From positions 496,001 to 560,000 of the forward strand of contig CAWBCW010000011.1 in NCBI GenBank assembly GCA_963787345.1: DNA of 64,000 nt, in the 5' to 3' direction. Position 1 is the stretch's first letter. Each line of letters opens with the position of its first letter. The translations under genes and the position numbers were made by a program. A model generated the notes under the pieces. It was not told the origin of the DNA. It saw only the letters and a list, made by a program, of their open reading frames with translations, and ran no database searches. Source of the stretch: Bacillus_BD sp963787345. GTDB lineage: Bacteria; Bacillota; Bacilli; Bacillales; Cytobacillaceae. Below are positions 51,350-59,433 of the stretch, piece after piece.

Positions 51350-53032
51350 GTGTCATTAACAGTTTTGGACGGTAACCGTTTTGCAGAGATGGTTATGCTG
51401 GGAGCTCATCATTTAGCAGCCAATGCAAAATACGTAGATGCACTAAATGTATTCCCAGTGCCAGATGGTGATACTGGAACAAATATGAGTTTATCGATGA
51501 ATTCAGGTGCTAAAGGGGTCAAACAACATAAGGCATCTCATATTGGACCCGTTGGTACAGCTCTTGCCAAAGGATTATTAATGGGGGCGCGTGGAAACTC
51601 AGGTGTGATCCTTTCCCAGATTTTCCGTGGATTTTCTAAAACGATTGAAAAAAAAGAGTTTATTAATAGTAAAGAATTTGCTGATGCTTTTCAATCTGGA
51701 GTTGAAACAGCGTATAAAGCAGTTATGAAACCAGTAGAAGGAACGATTCTAACGGTGGCGAAAGATGCTGCAAAAGCTGCAATCAAAGCTGCTGAAAAGA
51801 ACGATGATATTGTATATGTAATGAATGAAGTAGTTAAAGAAGCAAAAGCTTCATTAATACGGACACCTGAACTTCTACCTGTACTAAAGGAAGTCGGTGT
51901 AGTGGATAGTGGCGGACAAGGGCTAGTCATTATATACGAAGGTTTTTTAGCAGAGTTAACTGGTGAAAAACTGCCTAATATAGCAGATTCAATTCCATCA
52001 ATGGAAGAACTTGTAAGTGTTGAACATCATATGAGTGCTCAAAGTCATATCAATACAGAAGATATTGTTTATGGTTACTGTACAGAGTTTATGGTGAATT
52101 TTAAGGATCAAAAACGAGCAAGAAAGTCATTTTCCGAAGAAATATTTCGTAAAGATTTAAGTCACTATGGAGACTCCTTAGTGGTCATTTCTGACGAAGA
52201 AGTCGTTAAAGTCCATATCCACTCTGAACAACCTGGTGAAGTTTTAAATTATGGCCAGCAATATGGCAGCCTTATTAATATGAAGATTGAAAACATGCGC
52301 CAACAACACACAAACATTGTTGGTGAATCACACACGATGTTAGTAGAAAACAAATCTGTACCAACAAAAGAAAAACAAGAATATGGAGTTATAACGGTTT
52401 CGATGGGAAGTGGCGTTGCGGAGCTTTTCAAAAGTATTGGAGCAAGTGCAATCATTGAAGGCGGCCAAACGATGAATCCGAGTACAGAAGATATTGTGAA
52501 GGCGATTGAAGAAGTCCATGCAAAAAAAGTGATCATCCTGCCAAACAATAAAAATATTGTGATGGCTGCAGAACAAGCAGCTGAAGTATGTGACGAGGAA
52601 GTAGTCGTAGTTCCATCGAAAACGGTACCACAAGGAATGGCAGCTTTACTCGCTTTTAATCCCAATGCTGAATTAGAGACAAATAAGAAGAATATGACGC
52701 AAGCTTTTCAAGATGTCAAAACGGGTCAAATCACTTTTGCAGTTCGTGATACAGTGATTGATGGACTCTCCATCGAGAAAGATGATTTTATGGGGATCTT
52801 AGACGGAAAAATCATTGTAAGAAATAAAAATAAACGAGTTACTGCGAACGAACTGTTAAAAAATATGGTTGATGAAGACTCAGAGATTGTGACGATTCTT
52901 AAAGGGGAGGATGCAACGGAAGAGGATGTTGCATCACTTGTCGGGTTAATTGAAGAGCAGTATGAGGATATAGAAGTTGAGGTTCATAACGGGAATCAAC
53001 CGTTATATCCTTTTATCATATCAGTCGAGTAA
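51350..53032 (+). CDS. yloV: DAK1/DegV fusion protein, fatty acid kinase subunit FakA (YloV)
   Basis: FakA is the ATP-binding subunit of fatty acid kinase and works with a DegV-type FakB protein (not in this window). The GTG at 51350 follows GAGGGAG and gives 560 residues, aligning with the B. subtilis N-terminus; the open frame begins earlier at 51329. The DhaL domain (about 10-200) has NVFPVPDGDTGTNMSLSM, LLMGARGNSGVILSQIF and VKPVEGTILTVAKD-like sequence. The C-terminal half (about 260-560) is the DegV-like region with PNNKNIVMAAEQAAEV. In B. subtilis sdaAB-sdaAA follow; here recG is next. Confidence 0.92.
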   Translation: MSLTVLDGNRFAEMVMLGAHHLAANAKYVDALNVFPVPDGDTGTNMSLSMNSGAKGVKQHKASHIGPVGTALAKGLLMGARGNSGVILSQIFRGFSKTIEKKEFINSKEFADAFQSGVETAYKAVMKPVEGTILTVAKDAAKAAIKAAEKNDDIVYVMNEVVKEAKASLIRTPELLPVLKEVGVVDSGGQGLVIIYEGFLAELTGEKLPNIADSIPSMEELVSVEHHMSAQSHINTEDIVYGYCTEFMVNFKDQKRARKSFSEEIFRKDLSHYGDSLVVISDEEVVKVHIHSEQPGEVLNYGQQYGSLINMKIENMRQQHTNIVGESHTMLVENKSVPTKEKQEYGVITVSMGSGVAELFKSIGASAIIEGGQTMNPSTEDIVKAIEEVHAKKVIILPNNKNIVMAAEQAAEVCDEEVVVVPSKTVPQGMAALLAFNPNAELETNKKNMTQAFQDVKTGQITFAVRDTVIDGLSIEKDDFMGILDGKIIVRNKNKRVTANELLKNMVDEDSEIVTILKGEDATEEDVASLVGLIEEQYEDIEVEVHNGNQPLYPFIISVE

Positions 53033-53108
53033 AGCTTCCCTTTAGAACTTGAGAAAAGGGAGGGGTGCAGCGGTACAAGAAGGATCAGTAGATGATAATG
53101 TACTGCTT

Positions 53109-55160
53109 ATGAACGTGACTAATTTATTAAAACAATCAGTTACTGAGATAAAAGGAATTGGTGATGAAACCGCTCAAGCATTGAATGTTATGCATATATA
53201 CAATGTTCAAGACTTGTTATTTTATTTTCCGTATCGCTATGAAGATTATCGCTTGCGTGATTTGGCAGAGGTAAAACATGATGAAAAAATTACGATCGAA
53301 GGGAAGGTTCATAGTGAGCCTTCTCTTACCTATTATGGACGTAAACGATCCCGGTTAATGCTTCGAATACTAGTAGATCGATATTTAATAAGTGTTGTAT
53401 TTTTTAATCAACCTTATTTAAAGAAAAAGCTCGCGATTAATGAAACGATTACGGTATCGGGTAAATGGGATGCCCATAGACAAACATTGACAGCAAATGA
53501 GTTAAAAACTGGCTCATCACAATCCCAAGACTTCGAACCTGTTTATCCAATTAAAGGAAATATGACGGTCAAAGGGATTAGACGATGTATTCATCTAGCT
53601 ATGGCACAATTCGGAAATCTTGTAGTGGAAACGATGCCGAATACATTAAGAAAAAAATATAAACTTGCAGGTATTAGAGAAGCATTACAAACGATTCACT
53701 ATCCTAAAAGTGGGGAAGAGTTGAAACAGGCAAGAAGGCGTTTCATCTATGAAGAATTTCTTTTGTTTCAACTGAAAATGCAAGCATTAAGAAAAAAAGA
53801 AAGAGAAAACTCAAAAGGGATATCTCAAGAGTTTTCATCGGAAAAGGTAGAACAATTTATTAAAACTTTGCCATTTCCATTAACAAACGCACAAAATCGT
53901 GTCATAAATGAAATCCTTTCAGATTTAGAAAGTCCTTACCGTATGAATCGTCTGTTGCAGGGGGATGTAGGGTCAGGAAAGACAGCTGTGGCAGCTATTT
54001 CTCTATATGCAACGGTTACAGCAGGGTTTCAAGGAGCCTTAATGGTGCCAACTGAGATTTTGGCTGAACAGCATGTACAATCATTGAAACAGTTATTTGA
54101 ACCGATTGGAATTCGTTGTGAATTATTAACGAGTTCGGTAAAAGGGAAAAGACGGAAAGAAATTCTTTCGCAATTAAAGCTTGGGGACATTCAGATTTTA
54201 ATTGGAACTCATGCGTTAATTCAGGATGAAGTTGAGTTTCAACAGCTGGGCTTAGTTATCACAGATGAACAGCATCGCTTTGGAGTCGAGCAGCGTCGCG
54301 TTCTTCGTGAAAAAGGAGAAAGCCCTGATGTTTTATTTATGACGGCAACACCAATTCCTAGAACATTGGCCATCACTGTTTTTGGAGAAATGGATGTGTC
54401 TATTATCGATGAAATGCCAGCAGGTAGAAAATCGATAGAAACTTATTGGGTTAAGCCGGATATGATGGATCGGGTTCTTGCCTTTATGGAGAAGGAATTG
54501 CGAAAAGGACGTCAAGTCTATGTCATTTGTCCTTTAATCGAAGAATCGGATAAGCTTGACGTACAAAATGCGATTGATGTGCATAGCTACCTTGCTCATT
54601 ATTTTCAAAATCGATTTCAAATCGGTCTTATGCACGGTCGTCTGCATGCGGATGAAAAAGACGAAGTCATGAAGGCTTTTAGTGAAAATAACTATCAGAT
54701 GCTTGTCTCCACAACCGTTGTTGAAGTAGGTGTGAATGTTCCGAATGCAACGCTTATGGTTATCTATGATGCGGAGCGTTTTGGATTATCTCAGCTTCAT
54801 CAATTAAGAGGGCGTGTTGGGCGAGGTAGTGAACAGTCTTATTGTATTTTGCTGGCTGATCCAAAATCAGAAACAGGTAAAGAAAGAATGAAAATCATGA
54901 CGGAAACAAATGATGGATTTGTTCTTAGTGAAAGAGATTTAGAACTGCGTGGGCCAGGTGATTTCTTTGGTAGAAAACAAAGTGGTTTACCAGAGTTTAA
55001 GATGGCTGATATGGTTCATGATTTCGCTGCTTTGGAAACGGCTAGACAAGATGCTGCTATTTTAGTGGAATCTTCGTATTTTTGGCATGCGGAAGAATAT
55101 AAACCGCTGAGGGATTATTTATCAGAGTCTGGAGTACTTCAAGGTGAAAAATTAGATTAA
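53109..55160 (+). CDS. recG: ATP-dependent DNA helicase RecG
   Basis: RecG remodels stalled replication forks and Holliday junctions. The ATG at 53109 gives 683 residues and aligns with the B. subtilis start. Its ribosome binding site is weak: GAAGGA lies 19 bases away, while a strong AGGGAGGGG (53056-53064) is too far upstream. The wedge domain (about 1-150) contains LLFYFPYRYEDYRLRDL. Motifs are Walker A GDVGSGKTAVAAI, DEQH, TATPIPRTLA and the C-terminal VGRGSEQSYC. The TRG motif region LSERDLELRGPGDFFGRKQSG is intact. Expression level is uncertain because of the start context. Confidence 0.94.
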   Translation: MNVTNLLKQSVTEIKGIGDETAQALNVMHIYNVQDLLFYFPYRYEDYRLRDLAEVKHDEKITIEGKVHSEPSLTYYGRKRSRLMLRILVDRYLISVVFFNQPYLKKKLAINETITVSGKWDAHRQTLTANELKTGSSQSQDFEPVYPIKGNMTVKGIRRCIHLAMAQFGNLVVETMPNTLRKKYKLAGIREALQTIHYPKSGEELKQARRRFIYEEFLLFQLKMQALRKKERENSKGISQEFSSEKVEQFIKTLPFPLTNAQNRVINEILSDLESPYRMNRLLQGDVGSGKTAVAAISLYATVTAGFQGALMVPTEILAEQHVQSLKQLFEPIGIRCELLTSSVKGKRRKEILSQLKLGDIQILIGTHALIQDEVEFQQLGLVITDEQHRFGVEQRRVLREKGESPDVLFMTATPIPRTLAITVFGEMDVSIIDEMPAGRKSIETYWVKPDMMDRVLAFMEKELRKGRQVYVICPLIEESDKLDVQNAIDVHSYLAHYFQNRFQIGLMHGRLHADEKDEVMKAFSENNYQMLVSTTVVEVGVNVPNATLMVIYDAERFGLSQLHQLRGRVGRGSEQSYCILLADPKSETGKERMKIMTETNDGFVLSERDLELRGPGDFFGRKQSGLPEFKMADMVHDFAALETARQDAAILVESSYFWHAEEYKPLRDYLSESGVLQGEKLD

Positions 55161-55192
55161 CTTCAGACGATCATATATACCGGAAATGATTT

Positions 55193-55246
55193 AAAAAGCA
55201 GATTTGCGAAGGAAGTAGAAATATCCTTCTTGCAATCTGCTTTTCT
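55193..55246 (+). terminator. Terminator after recG
   Basis: AAAGCAGATT and AATCTGCTTT form the outer stem, and GAAGGA/TCCTTC the inner stem, followed by TTC. The right arm contains the -35 of the fapR promoter. Confidence 0.8.
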
Positions 55247-55258
55247 TAATTATATACT
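55230..55258 (+). promoter_or_regulatory. Sigma-A promoter of fapR
   Basis: TTGCAA (55230-55235), 17 bases, TATACT (55253-55258). The start site would be at about 55265, inside the FapR operator. Confidence 0.8.
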
Positions 55259-55261
55259 ACT

Positions 55262-55280
55262 TTTAGTACCTAGTCTTAGT
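55262..55280 (+). promoter_or_regulatory. FapR operator
   Basis: TTTAGTACCTAGTCTTAGT matches the FapR box (TTAGTACC...) known at fapR and fab promoters of Bacillus. It covers the expected transcription start, so FapR would repress its own operon until malonyl-CoA releases it. Confidence 0.88.
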
Positions 55281-55298
55281 ATCATGGACGGTGTCAAA

Positions 55299-55862
55299 AT
55301 GAGAATAAATAAACGGGAACGACAAAAAAAATTACAACAGACGTTAAAAGAAAATCCGTTTGTTACCGATGAAGAATTAGCCCAACAATTTTCTGTAAGT
55401 GTACAAACGATTCGTTTAGATCGTCTTGAGTTATCTATTCCCGAACTAAGAGAACGAATTAAGTATGTAGCAGAAACGAAGTTTGATAATGAAGTCCGAT
55501 CCCTTCCAATTGATGAAGTGATTGGTGAAATTATTGATATCGAATTAGACAAAAGTGCCATCTCCATTTTTGATGTGAAAAGTGAACATGTATTTAAACG
55601 GAATGGAATCGCACGGGGACATCATTTATTTGCTCAAGCCAATTCATTAGCCGTAGCCCTTATTAACGAGGAACTTGCTTTAACGTCAAAGGCAAACATT
55701 CATTTTATCCATTCTGTTAAAGAAGATGAGCGTGTTGTCGCTAAAGCAAAAGTAATGAAAAATGACCGTGAAACAGGTCGAACGACTGTAGAAGTTAACA
55801 GTTATGTAAATCAGGAACTTGTTTTTAAAGGTGAATTTGTTATGTATCGGACAAATGTGTAA
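55299..55862 (+). CDS. fapR: Fatty acid biosynthesis transcriptional regulator FapR
   Basis: FapR represses membrane-lipid synthesis genes and is released by malonyl-CoA. The ATG at 55299 gives 187 residues, as in B. subtilis; the open frame upstream includes the operator itself. The N-terminal DeoR-like helix-turn-helix has FVTDEELAQQFSVSVQTIRL. The C-terminal hot-dog domain (about 70-187) binds the effector (VFKRNGIARGHHLFAQAN). In B. subtilis plsX overlaps the end of fapR; here 302 bases including a repeat separate them. Confidence 0.95.
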   Translation: MRINKRERQKKLQQTLKENPFVTDEELAQQFSVSVQTIRLDRLELSIPELRERIKYVAETKFDNEVRSLPIDEVIGEIIDIELDKSAISIFDVKSEHVFKRNGIARGHHLFAQANSLAVALINEELALTSKANIHFIHSVKEDERVVAKAKVMKNDRETGRTTVEVNSYVNQELVFKGEFVMYRTNV

Positions 55863-55954
55863 GCGAAGAAATGAATCTCAAGAACCATTTCCATACGTAT
55901 TTTAACTTCATTCAGCAAATGCTTTTGTATCGAAAGTTTGCGGTAGGTACAAAA

Positions 55955-56131
55955 ATCTCCCACTTCTATAAGTGGTGAGATGAATGCCAAGATTTTAACA
56001 ATTCAGTGGGGGTTCAAACTTCGATCGAATGCAGTTAAAGACTCCGGCGGATGTCACAGATTTTAGAGGAAAGAATACCTTCGCGAGCTCGGTAAAATCT
56101 GGACGAAAATACGCCAAGACGCATTTGATAG
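55955..56131 (+). repeat. Structured interspersed repeat, copy 2 (fapR-plsX gap)
   Basis: This is the best-preserved copy, about 176 nt. The 5' hairpin is ATCTCCCACTT-CTAT-AAGTGGTGAGAT (11 bp with one bulged T). The central stem is CAGATTTT/AAAATCTG, and the terminal hairpin AAATACG...CGCATTT is followed by CATTTGA-TAG-TCAAATG. It fills much of the 302-nt gap between fapR and plsX. The plsX Shine-Dalgarno begins about 12 bases after its end, much as for murB after copy 1. The first 90 bases of the gap (55863-55954) hold nothing I recognise. Confidence 0.75.
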
Positions 56132-56164
56132 TCAAATGGATAAGGGAGATGTAAATTAGAAATT

Positions 56165-57151
56165 ATGAGAATAGCAATTGATGCAATGGGTGGAGATCAT
56201 GCCCCAAAAGAGATCGTACTTGGTGCGGTAAAAGCCGTCGAAACCTTTTCTGATATAAGTGTAGTGCTAGTCGGGGATGAAACGAAAATAAAAGAATACA
56301 TAAAGACTTCAGAACGAATAGAGATCATACATACTGACGAAGTTATTCTCGCGACAGATGAGCCAGTTAGAGCGGTGCGTAGAAAGAAAAATGCTTCGAT
56401 GGTTTTGGCCGCAAAAGAAGTTAGTGAAGGAAGAGCGGATGCGTGTATTTCGGCTGGAAATACAGGTGCTTTAATGGCCGCGGGTTTATTTATTGTTGGA
56501 AGAATACAAGGAATTGAAAGGCCAGCATTAACCCCTACATTACCTACCATTGGGGGGGAAGGCTTTGTCCTGTTGGATGTCGGTGCTAATGCTGATGCTA
56601 AGCCGGAACATCTTGTACAGTATGCTTTAATGGGATCGATTTATAGTGAAAAAGTGAGAGGTATAAATAAGCCGCGTGTAGGATTATTGAATATCGGGAC
56701 AGAAGAGAAAAAAGGCAATGAACTAACAAAAGATACATATGAATTATTGAAAAAAACGGATGTTCATTTTATCGGAAATATTGAAGCTCGTGACCTTCTT
56801 GATGGTGTTGCCGATGTGGTAGTTACCGATGGATTTACTGGAAATATGGTGTTAAAAACGATAGAAGGCACAGCGATGTCCATCATGAAGATGTTAAAAG
56901 AAACTTTAATGTCAAGTGTTAAAAGTAAGCTGGCAGCAGCGGTATTAAAGCCGGATCTATACTCATTAAAAACGAAGATGGATTACTCTGAATATGGCGG
57001 TGCGGGTCTTTTTGGCCTGAAAGCACCTGTCATTAAAGCGCATGGTTCGTCTGACGCCAACGCTATTTTTAATGCAATTAGACAAGCTAAAACAATGGTA
57101 GATTATAAAGTAACGGAAAAGATTCAGGAAGCAGTTCAAAATAACGGATAA
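56165..57151 (+). CDS. plsX: Phosphate acyltransferase PlsX
   Basis: PlsX makes acyl-phosphate from acyl-ACP, the first committed donor for phospholipids in Firmicutes. The 328-residue protein has RIAIDAMGGDHAPKEIVLGA, MVLAAKEVSEGRADACISAG, NTGALMAAGLF, LLDVGANADAKPEHLVQYA and VVTDGFTGNMVLKTIEG. The Shine-Dalgarno AAGGGAG is about 16 bases from the ATG, longer than usual. It is probably transcribed from the fapR promoter through copy 2 of the repeat, since I see no other promoter. Confidence 0.96.
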   Translation: MRIAIDAMGGDHAPKEIVLGAVKAVETFSDISVVLVGDETKIKEYIKTSERIEIIHTDEVILATDEPVRAVRRKKNASMVLAAKEVSEGRADACISAGNTGALMAAGLFIVGRIQGIERPALTPTLPTIGGEGFVLLDVGANADAKPEHLVQYALMGSIYSEKVRGINKPRVGLLNIGTEEKKGNELTKDTYELLKKTDVHFIGNIEARDLLDGVADVVVTDGFTGNMVLKTIEGTAMSIMKMLKETLMSSVKSKLAAAVLKPDLYSLKTKMDYSEYGGAGLFGLKAPVIKAHGSSDANAIFNAIRQAKTMVDYKVTEKIQEAVQNNG

Positions 57152-57168
57152 ATGATTGGAGGAAGACA

Positions 57169-58116
57169 ATGGGTAAAATTGCTTTTATTTTTCCAGGTCA
57201 AGGCTCACAAACTGTCGGCATGGGGAAGGCTTTAGTAGAAGCCTATAAACCATCAGAACAATATTTTTCATTGGCTGATCAAAAATTAGGTTTTTCACTT
57301 TCTAATCTTATTTTTGAAGGTCCGCAAAATGAATTAACCTTAACGACGAATGCACAGCCTGCCCTATTAACTACTAGTATTGCGATTTTAGAACATTTTA
57401 AGCAATCTGGAATTACGCCAGATTTTGTAGCTGGTCATAGTTTAGGAGAGTATACTGCCCTTGTTGCAGCGGGTGCTTTTTCGTTCGAAGAAGGAGTTTA
57501 TGCGGTTCGAAAAAGAGGAGAATTTATGGAAAATGCTGTGCCGAATGGGGAAGGGACAATGGCAGCCGTCCTCGGACTGGATCGTGAGAAGTTGGCTGGA
57601 GTAACGAATGAAGTCACAGAAAGCGGACATCTTGTTCAATTAGCGAATATCAATTGTCCGGGACAAATCGTCATTTCTGGTACGGCTAAAGGAGTTGAGC
57701 TTGCAGGAGTCAAAGCAAAAGAAGCAGGTGCGAAGCGTGTTCTTCCTCTAGAAGTAAGCGGTCCGTTCCATTCAGAACTTATGAAGCCAGCCGCTCAAAA
57801 GTTAAATGAAGTGCTTGATGGAATGGCTATCCAGTCAGTAGAAATTCCTGTTATTGCCAATGTCACAGCAACCGAAATGACAGAAGCAACTGATATAAAG
57901 GAAAAGTTAATTCAGCAGCTGTACTCTCCTGTTCAATGGGAACAAACAGTTCAGCATTTAATTGATTTAGGGGTCGATACATTTATCGAAATAGGTCCAG
58001 GAAAGGTTTTATCTGGACTTGTGAAAAAAGTGAGCCGTTCTGTGAAAACTTATGCTGTATCGGATGTGGAAACGAGTGAAGCGGTAATGGAAGCTCTGAA
58101 GGAGGGAACAGTATGA
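57169..58116 (+). CDS. fabD: Malonyl-CoA:ACP transacylase FabD
   Basis: FabD loads malonyl onto ACP. The 315-residue protein has IFPGQGSQTVGMGKAL, the nucleophile Ser91 in GHSLGEYTALVAAGA, the arginine region VRKRGEFMENAVP, and the catalytic histidine in EVSGPFHSELMKPA. The ATG follows GGAGGAAGAC. It overlaps fabG by ATGA. Confidence 0.97.
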   Translation: MGKIAFIFPGQGSQTVGMGKALVEAYKPSEQYFSLADQKLGFSLSNLIFEGPQNELTLTTNAQPALLTTSIAILEHFKQSGITPDFVAGHSLGEYTALVAAGAFSFEEGVYAVRKRGEFMENAVPNGEGTMAAVLGLDREKLAGVTNEVTESGHLVQLANINCPGQIVISGTAKGVELAGVKAKEAGAKRVLPLEVSGPFHSELMKPAAQKLNEVLDGMAIQSVEIPVIANVTATEMTEATDIKEKLIQQLYSPVQWEQTVQHLIDLGVDTFIEIGPGKVLSGLVKKVSRSVKTYAVSDVETSEAVMEALKEGTV

Positions 58117-58856
58117 AATTAGTTGGAAAAAAAGTGTTAGTAACAGGAGCATCAAGGGGAATCGGGCGGGAAATTGCCCTTGAATTAGCAAGACAGGGTG
58201 CAGATGTGGCCGTCAATTATTCTGGCAGCGAGGCAAAAGCATCCGAAGTTGTTGATGAAATAAAAGCGATGGGTAGAGAAGCTTTTACGATCCAATGCGA
58301 TGTTTCAAATAGTGAATCCGTGTCTACTATGGTAAAAACAACAATCGATCGTTTTGGTGCTCTTGATATTTTAGTCAATAATGCTGGGATCACAAGAGAT
58401 AATCTGTTAATGCGTATGAAAGAAAATGAGTGGGACGATGTTATCGATACAAATTTAAAAGGTGTTTTCCTTTGTACAAAAGCAGTTACACGACAAATGA
58501 TGAAACAAAGAAGCGGACGTATCATTAATATTGCTTCTGTCGTTGGTGTCAGTGGGAATCCGGGGCAAGCCAATTATGTAGCAGCTAAAGCTGGTGTCAT
58601 TGGCTTAACAAAAACAACGGCCAAAGAACTAGCTTCAAGAGGGATTACCGTCAATGCCGTTGCACCTGGTTTTATAACAACTGAAATGACAGGTGCCTTA
58701 TCACAAGAGGTGCAAGATGAAATGTTAAAAATGATTCCGTTAGCCCAGTTTGGTGAACCGAAAGATATTGCGAATACGGTTGTATTTTTAGCCTCTGATG
58801 AAAGCAAATACATCACCGGACAAACCATTCATGTAAATGGTGGAATGGTGATGTAA
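58113..58856 (+). CDS. fabG: 3-oxoacyl-ACP reductase FabG
   Basis: FabG reduces beta-ketoacyl-ACP with NADPH. The 247-residue short-chain dehydrogenase has the cofactor loop TGASRGIGREIA, LVNNAGITRDN and the catalytic Ser142, Tyr155 and Lys159 (NYVAAKAG). The C-terminus GQTIHVNGGMVM is typical. It starts in the end of fabD, after AAGGAGGG. acpP follows from a promoter of its own. Confidence 0.97.
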   Translation: MKLVGKKVLVTGASRGIGREIALELARQGADVAVNYSGSEAKASEVVDEIKAMGREAFTIQCDVSNSESVSTMVKTTIDRFGALDILVNNAGITRDNLLMRMKENEWDDVIDTNLKGVFLCTKAVTRQMMKQRSGRIINIASVVGVSGNPGQANYVAAKAGVIGLTKTTAKELASRGITVNAVAPGFITTEMTGALSQEVQDEMLKMIPLAQFGEPKDIANTVVFLASDESKYITGQTIHVNGGMVM

Positions 58857-58858
58857 AA

Positions 58859-58910
58859 AGGGCAAGCGCCTTGCTCACTCCCTCGAGGGGGAGGCGCTGG
58901 AGTTAGACAT
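58859..58910. repeat. Small palindromic repeat after fabG
   Basis: AGCGCC (58865-58870) pairs with GGCGCT (58893-58898). Inside is the perfect palindrome CCCTCGAGGG. Then GGAGTTAGACAT follows. From memory, sequences with the form CAAGCGCCTTG...GGCGCTGGAG are common intergenic repeats in Bacillus genomes; I cannot check this here. It lacks a T-tract, so it is not a typical terminator. It is GC-rich compared with its surroundings. Confidence 0.55.
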
Positions 58911-58956
58911 CAATTTAACTTCAAAAAACCTATCCTTTCTTAACCTGTAAAAAAGG

Positions 58957-58986
58957 TTTCACTTTTATAAAGAAATCCTCTATAAT
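58957..58986 (+). promoter_or_regulatory. Sigma-A promoter of acpP
   Basis: TTTCAC (58957-58962), 18 bases, then a perfect TATAAT (58981-58986), 23 bases before the acpP start. The resulting leader is very short but includes GGGGAGGTG. Confidence 0.7.
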
Positions 58987-59009
58987 GACCTGAGGGGAGG
59001 TGAAGAACA

Positions 59010-59243
59010 ATGGCAGAAGTATTAGAACGCGTAACAAAGATCATTGTAGACCGTCTAGGTGTTGAAGAGTCTGAAGTGAAATTAGAGGCATCTTTCAAAG
59101 ATGATCTTGGTGCAGACTCGTTAGACGTAGTTGAACTTGTTATGGAACTTGAAGACGAATTTGATATGGAAATCTCTGACGATGATGCTGAAAAGATTGC
59201 AACAGTCGGTGACGCTGTAACTTACATACAAGCAAAACAATAA
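59010..59243 (+). CDS. acpP: Acyl carrier protein
   Basis: ACP carries growing acyl chains on 4'-phosphopantetheine. The 77-residue acidic protein has the attachment serine at residue 37 in DLGADSLDVVELVMELEDEF and the C-terminal EKIATVGDAVTYIQA. The Shine-Dalgarno is GGGGAGGTG. It has its own promoter and terminator, fitting its need for high expression. Confidence 0.98.
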   Translation: MAEVLERVTKIIVDRLGVEESEVKLEASFKDDLGADSLDVVELVMELEDEFDMEISDDDAEKIATVGDAVTYIQAKQ

Positions 59244-59257
59244 TCGTTAGAATCAAA

Positions 59258-59288
59258 GAAAAGCTCCGTTATTTACGGAGCTTTCTTC
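59258..59288 (+). terminator. Terminator after acpP
   Basis: AAAGCTCCG-TTATTTA-CGGAGCTTT is a perfect 9-bp stem, followed by CTTC with few T residues. The bases from 59289 to 59433 show no other element I can name. Confidence 0.75.
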
Positions 59289-59433
59289 AATCTATAGATA
59301 TAAACGGAAAAATGAAATAATAAAGCGGTTTTTTAGTATGAAAGAGTTCTTACTTAATAAGGGTTTTGCGTTTTTAGCTATTATTACGTAAACTTTTAGG
59401 AGTACTAATTAATCATATAAGGTGGAATTTTAT

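Noticed and set aside
59388..59418. Possible FapR box (TTAGGAGTACTAATTAA) before rnc
   Set aside because: Only one half-site resembles the operator, the left half does not match, and rnc is not a known FapR target.
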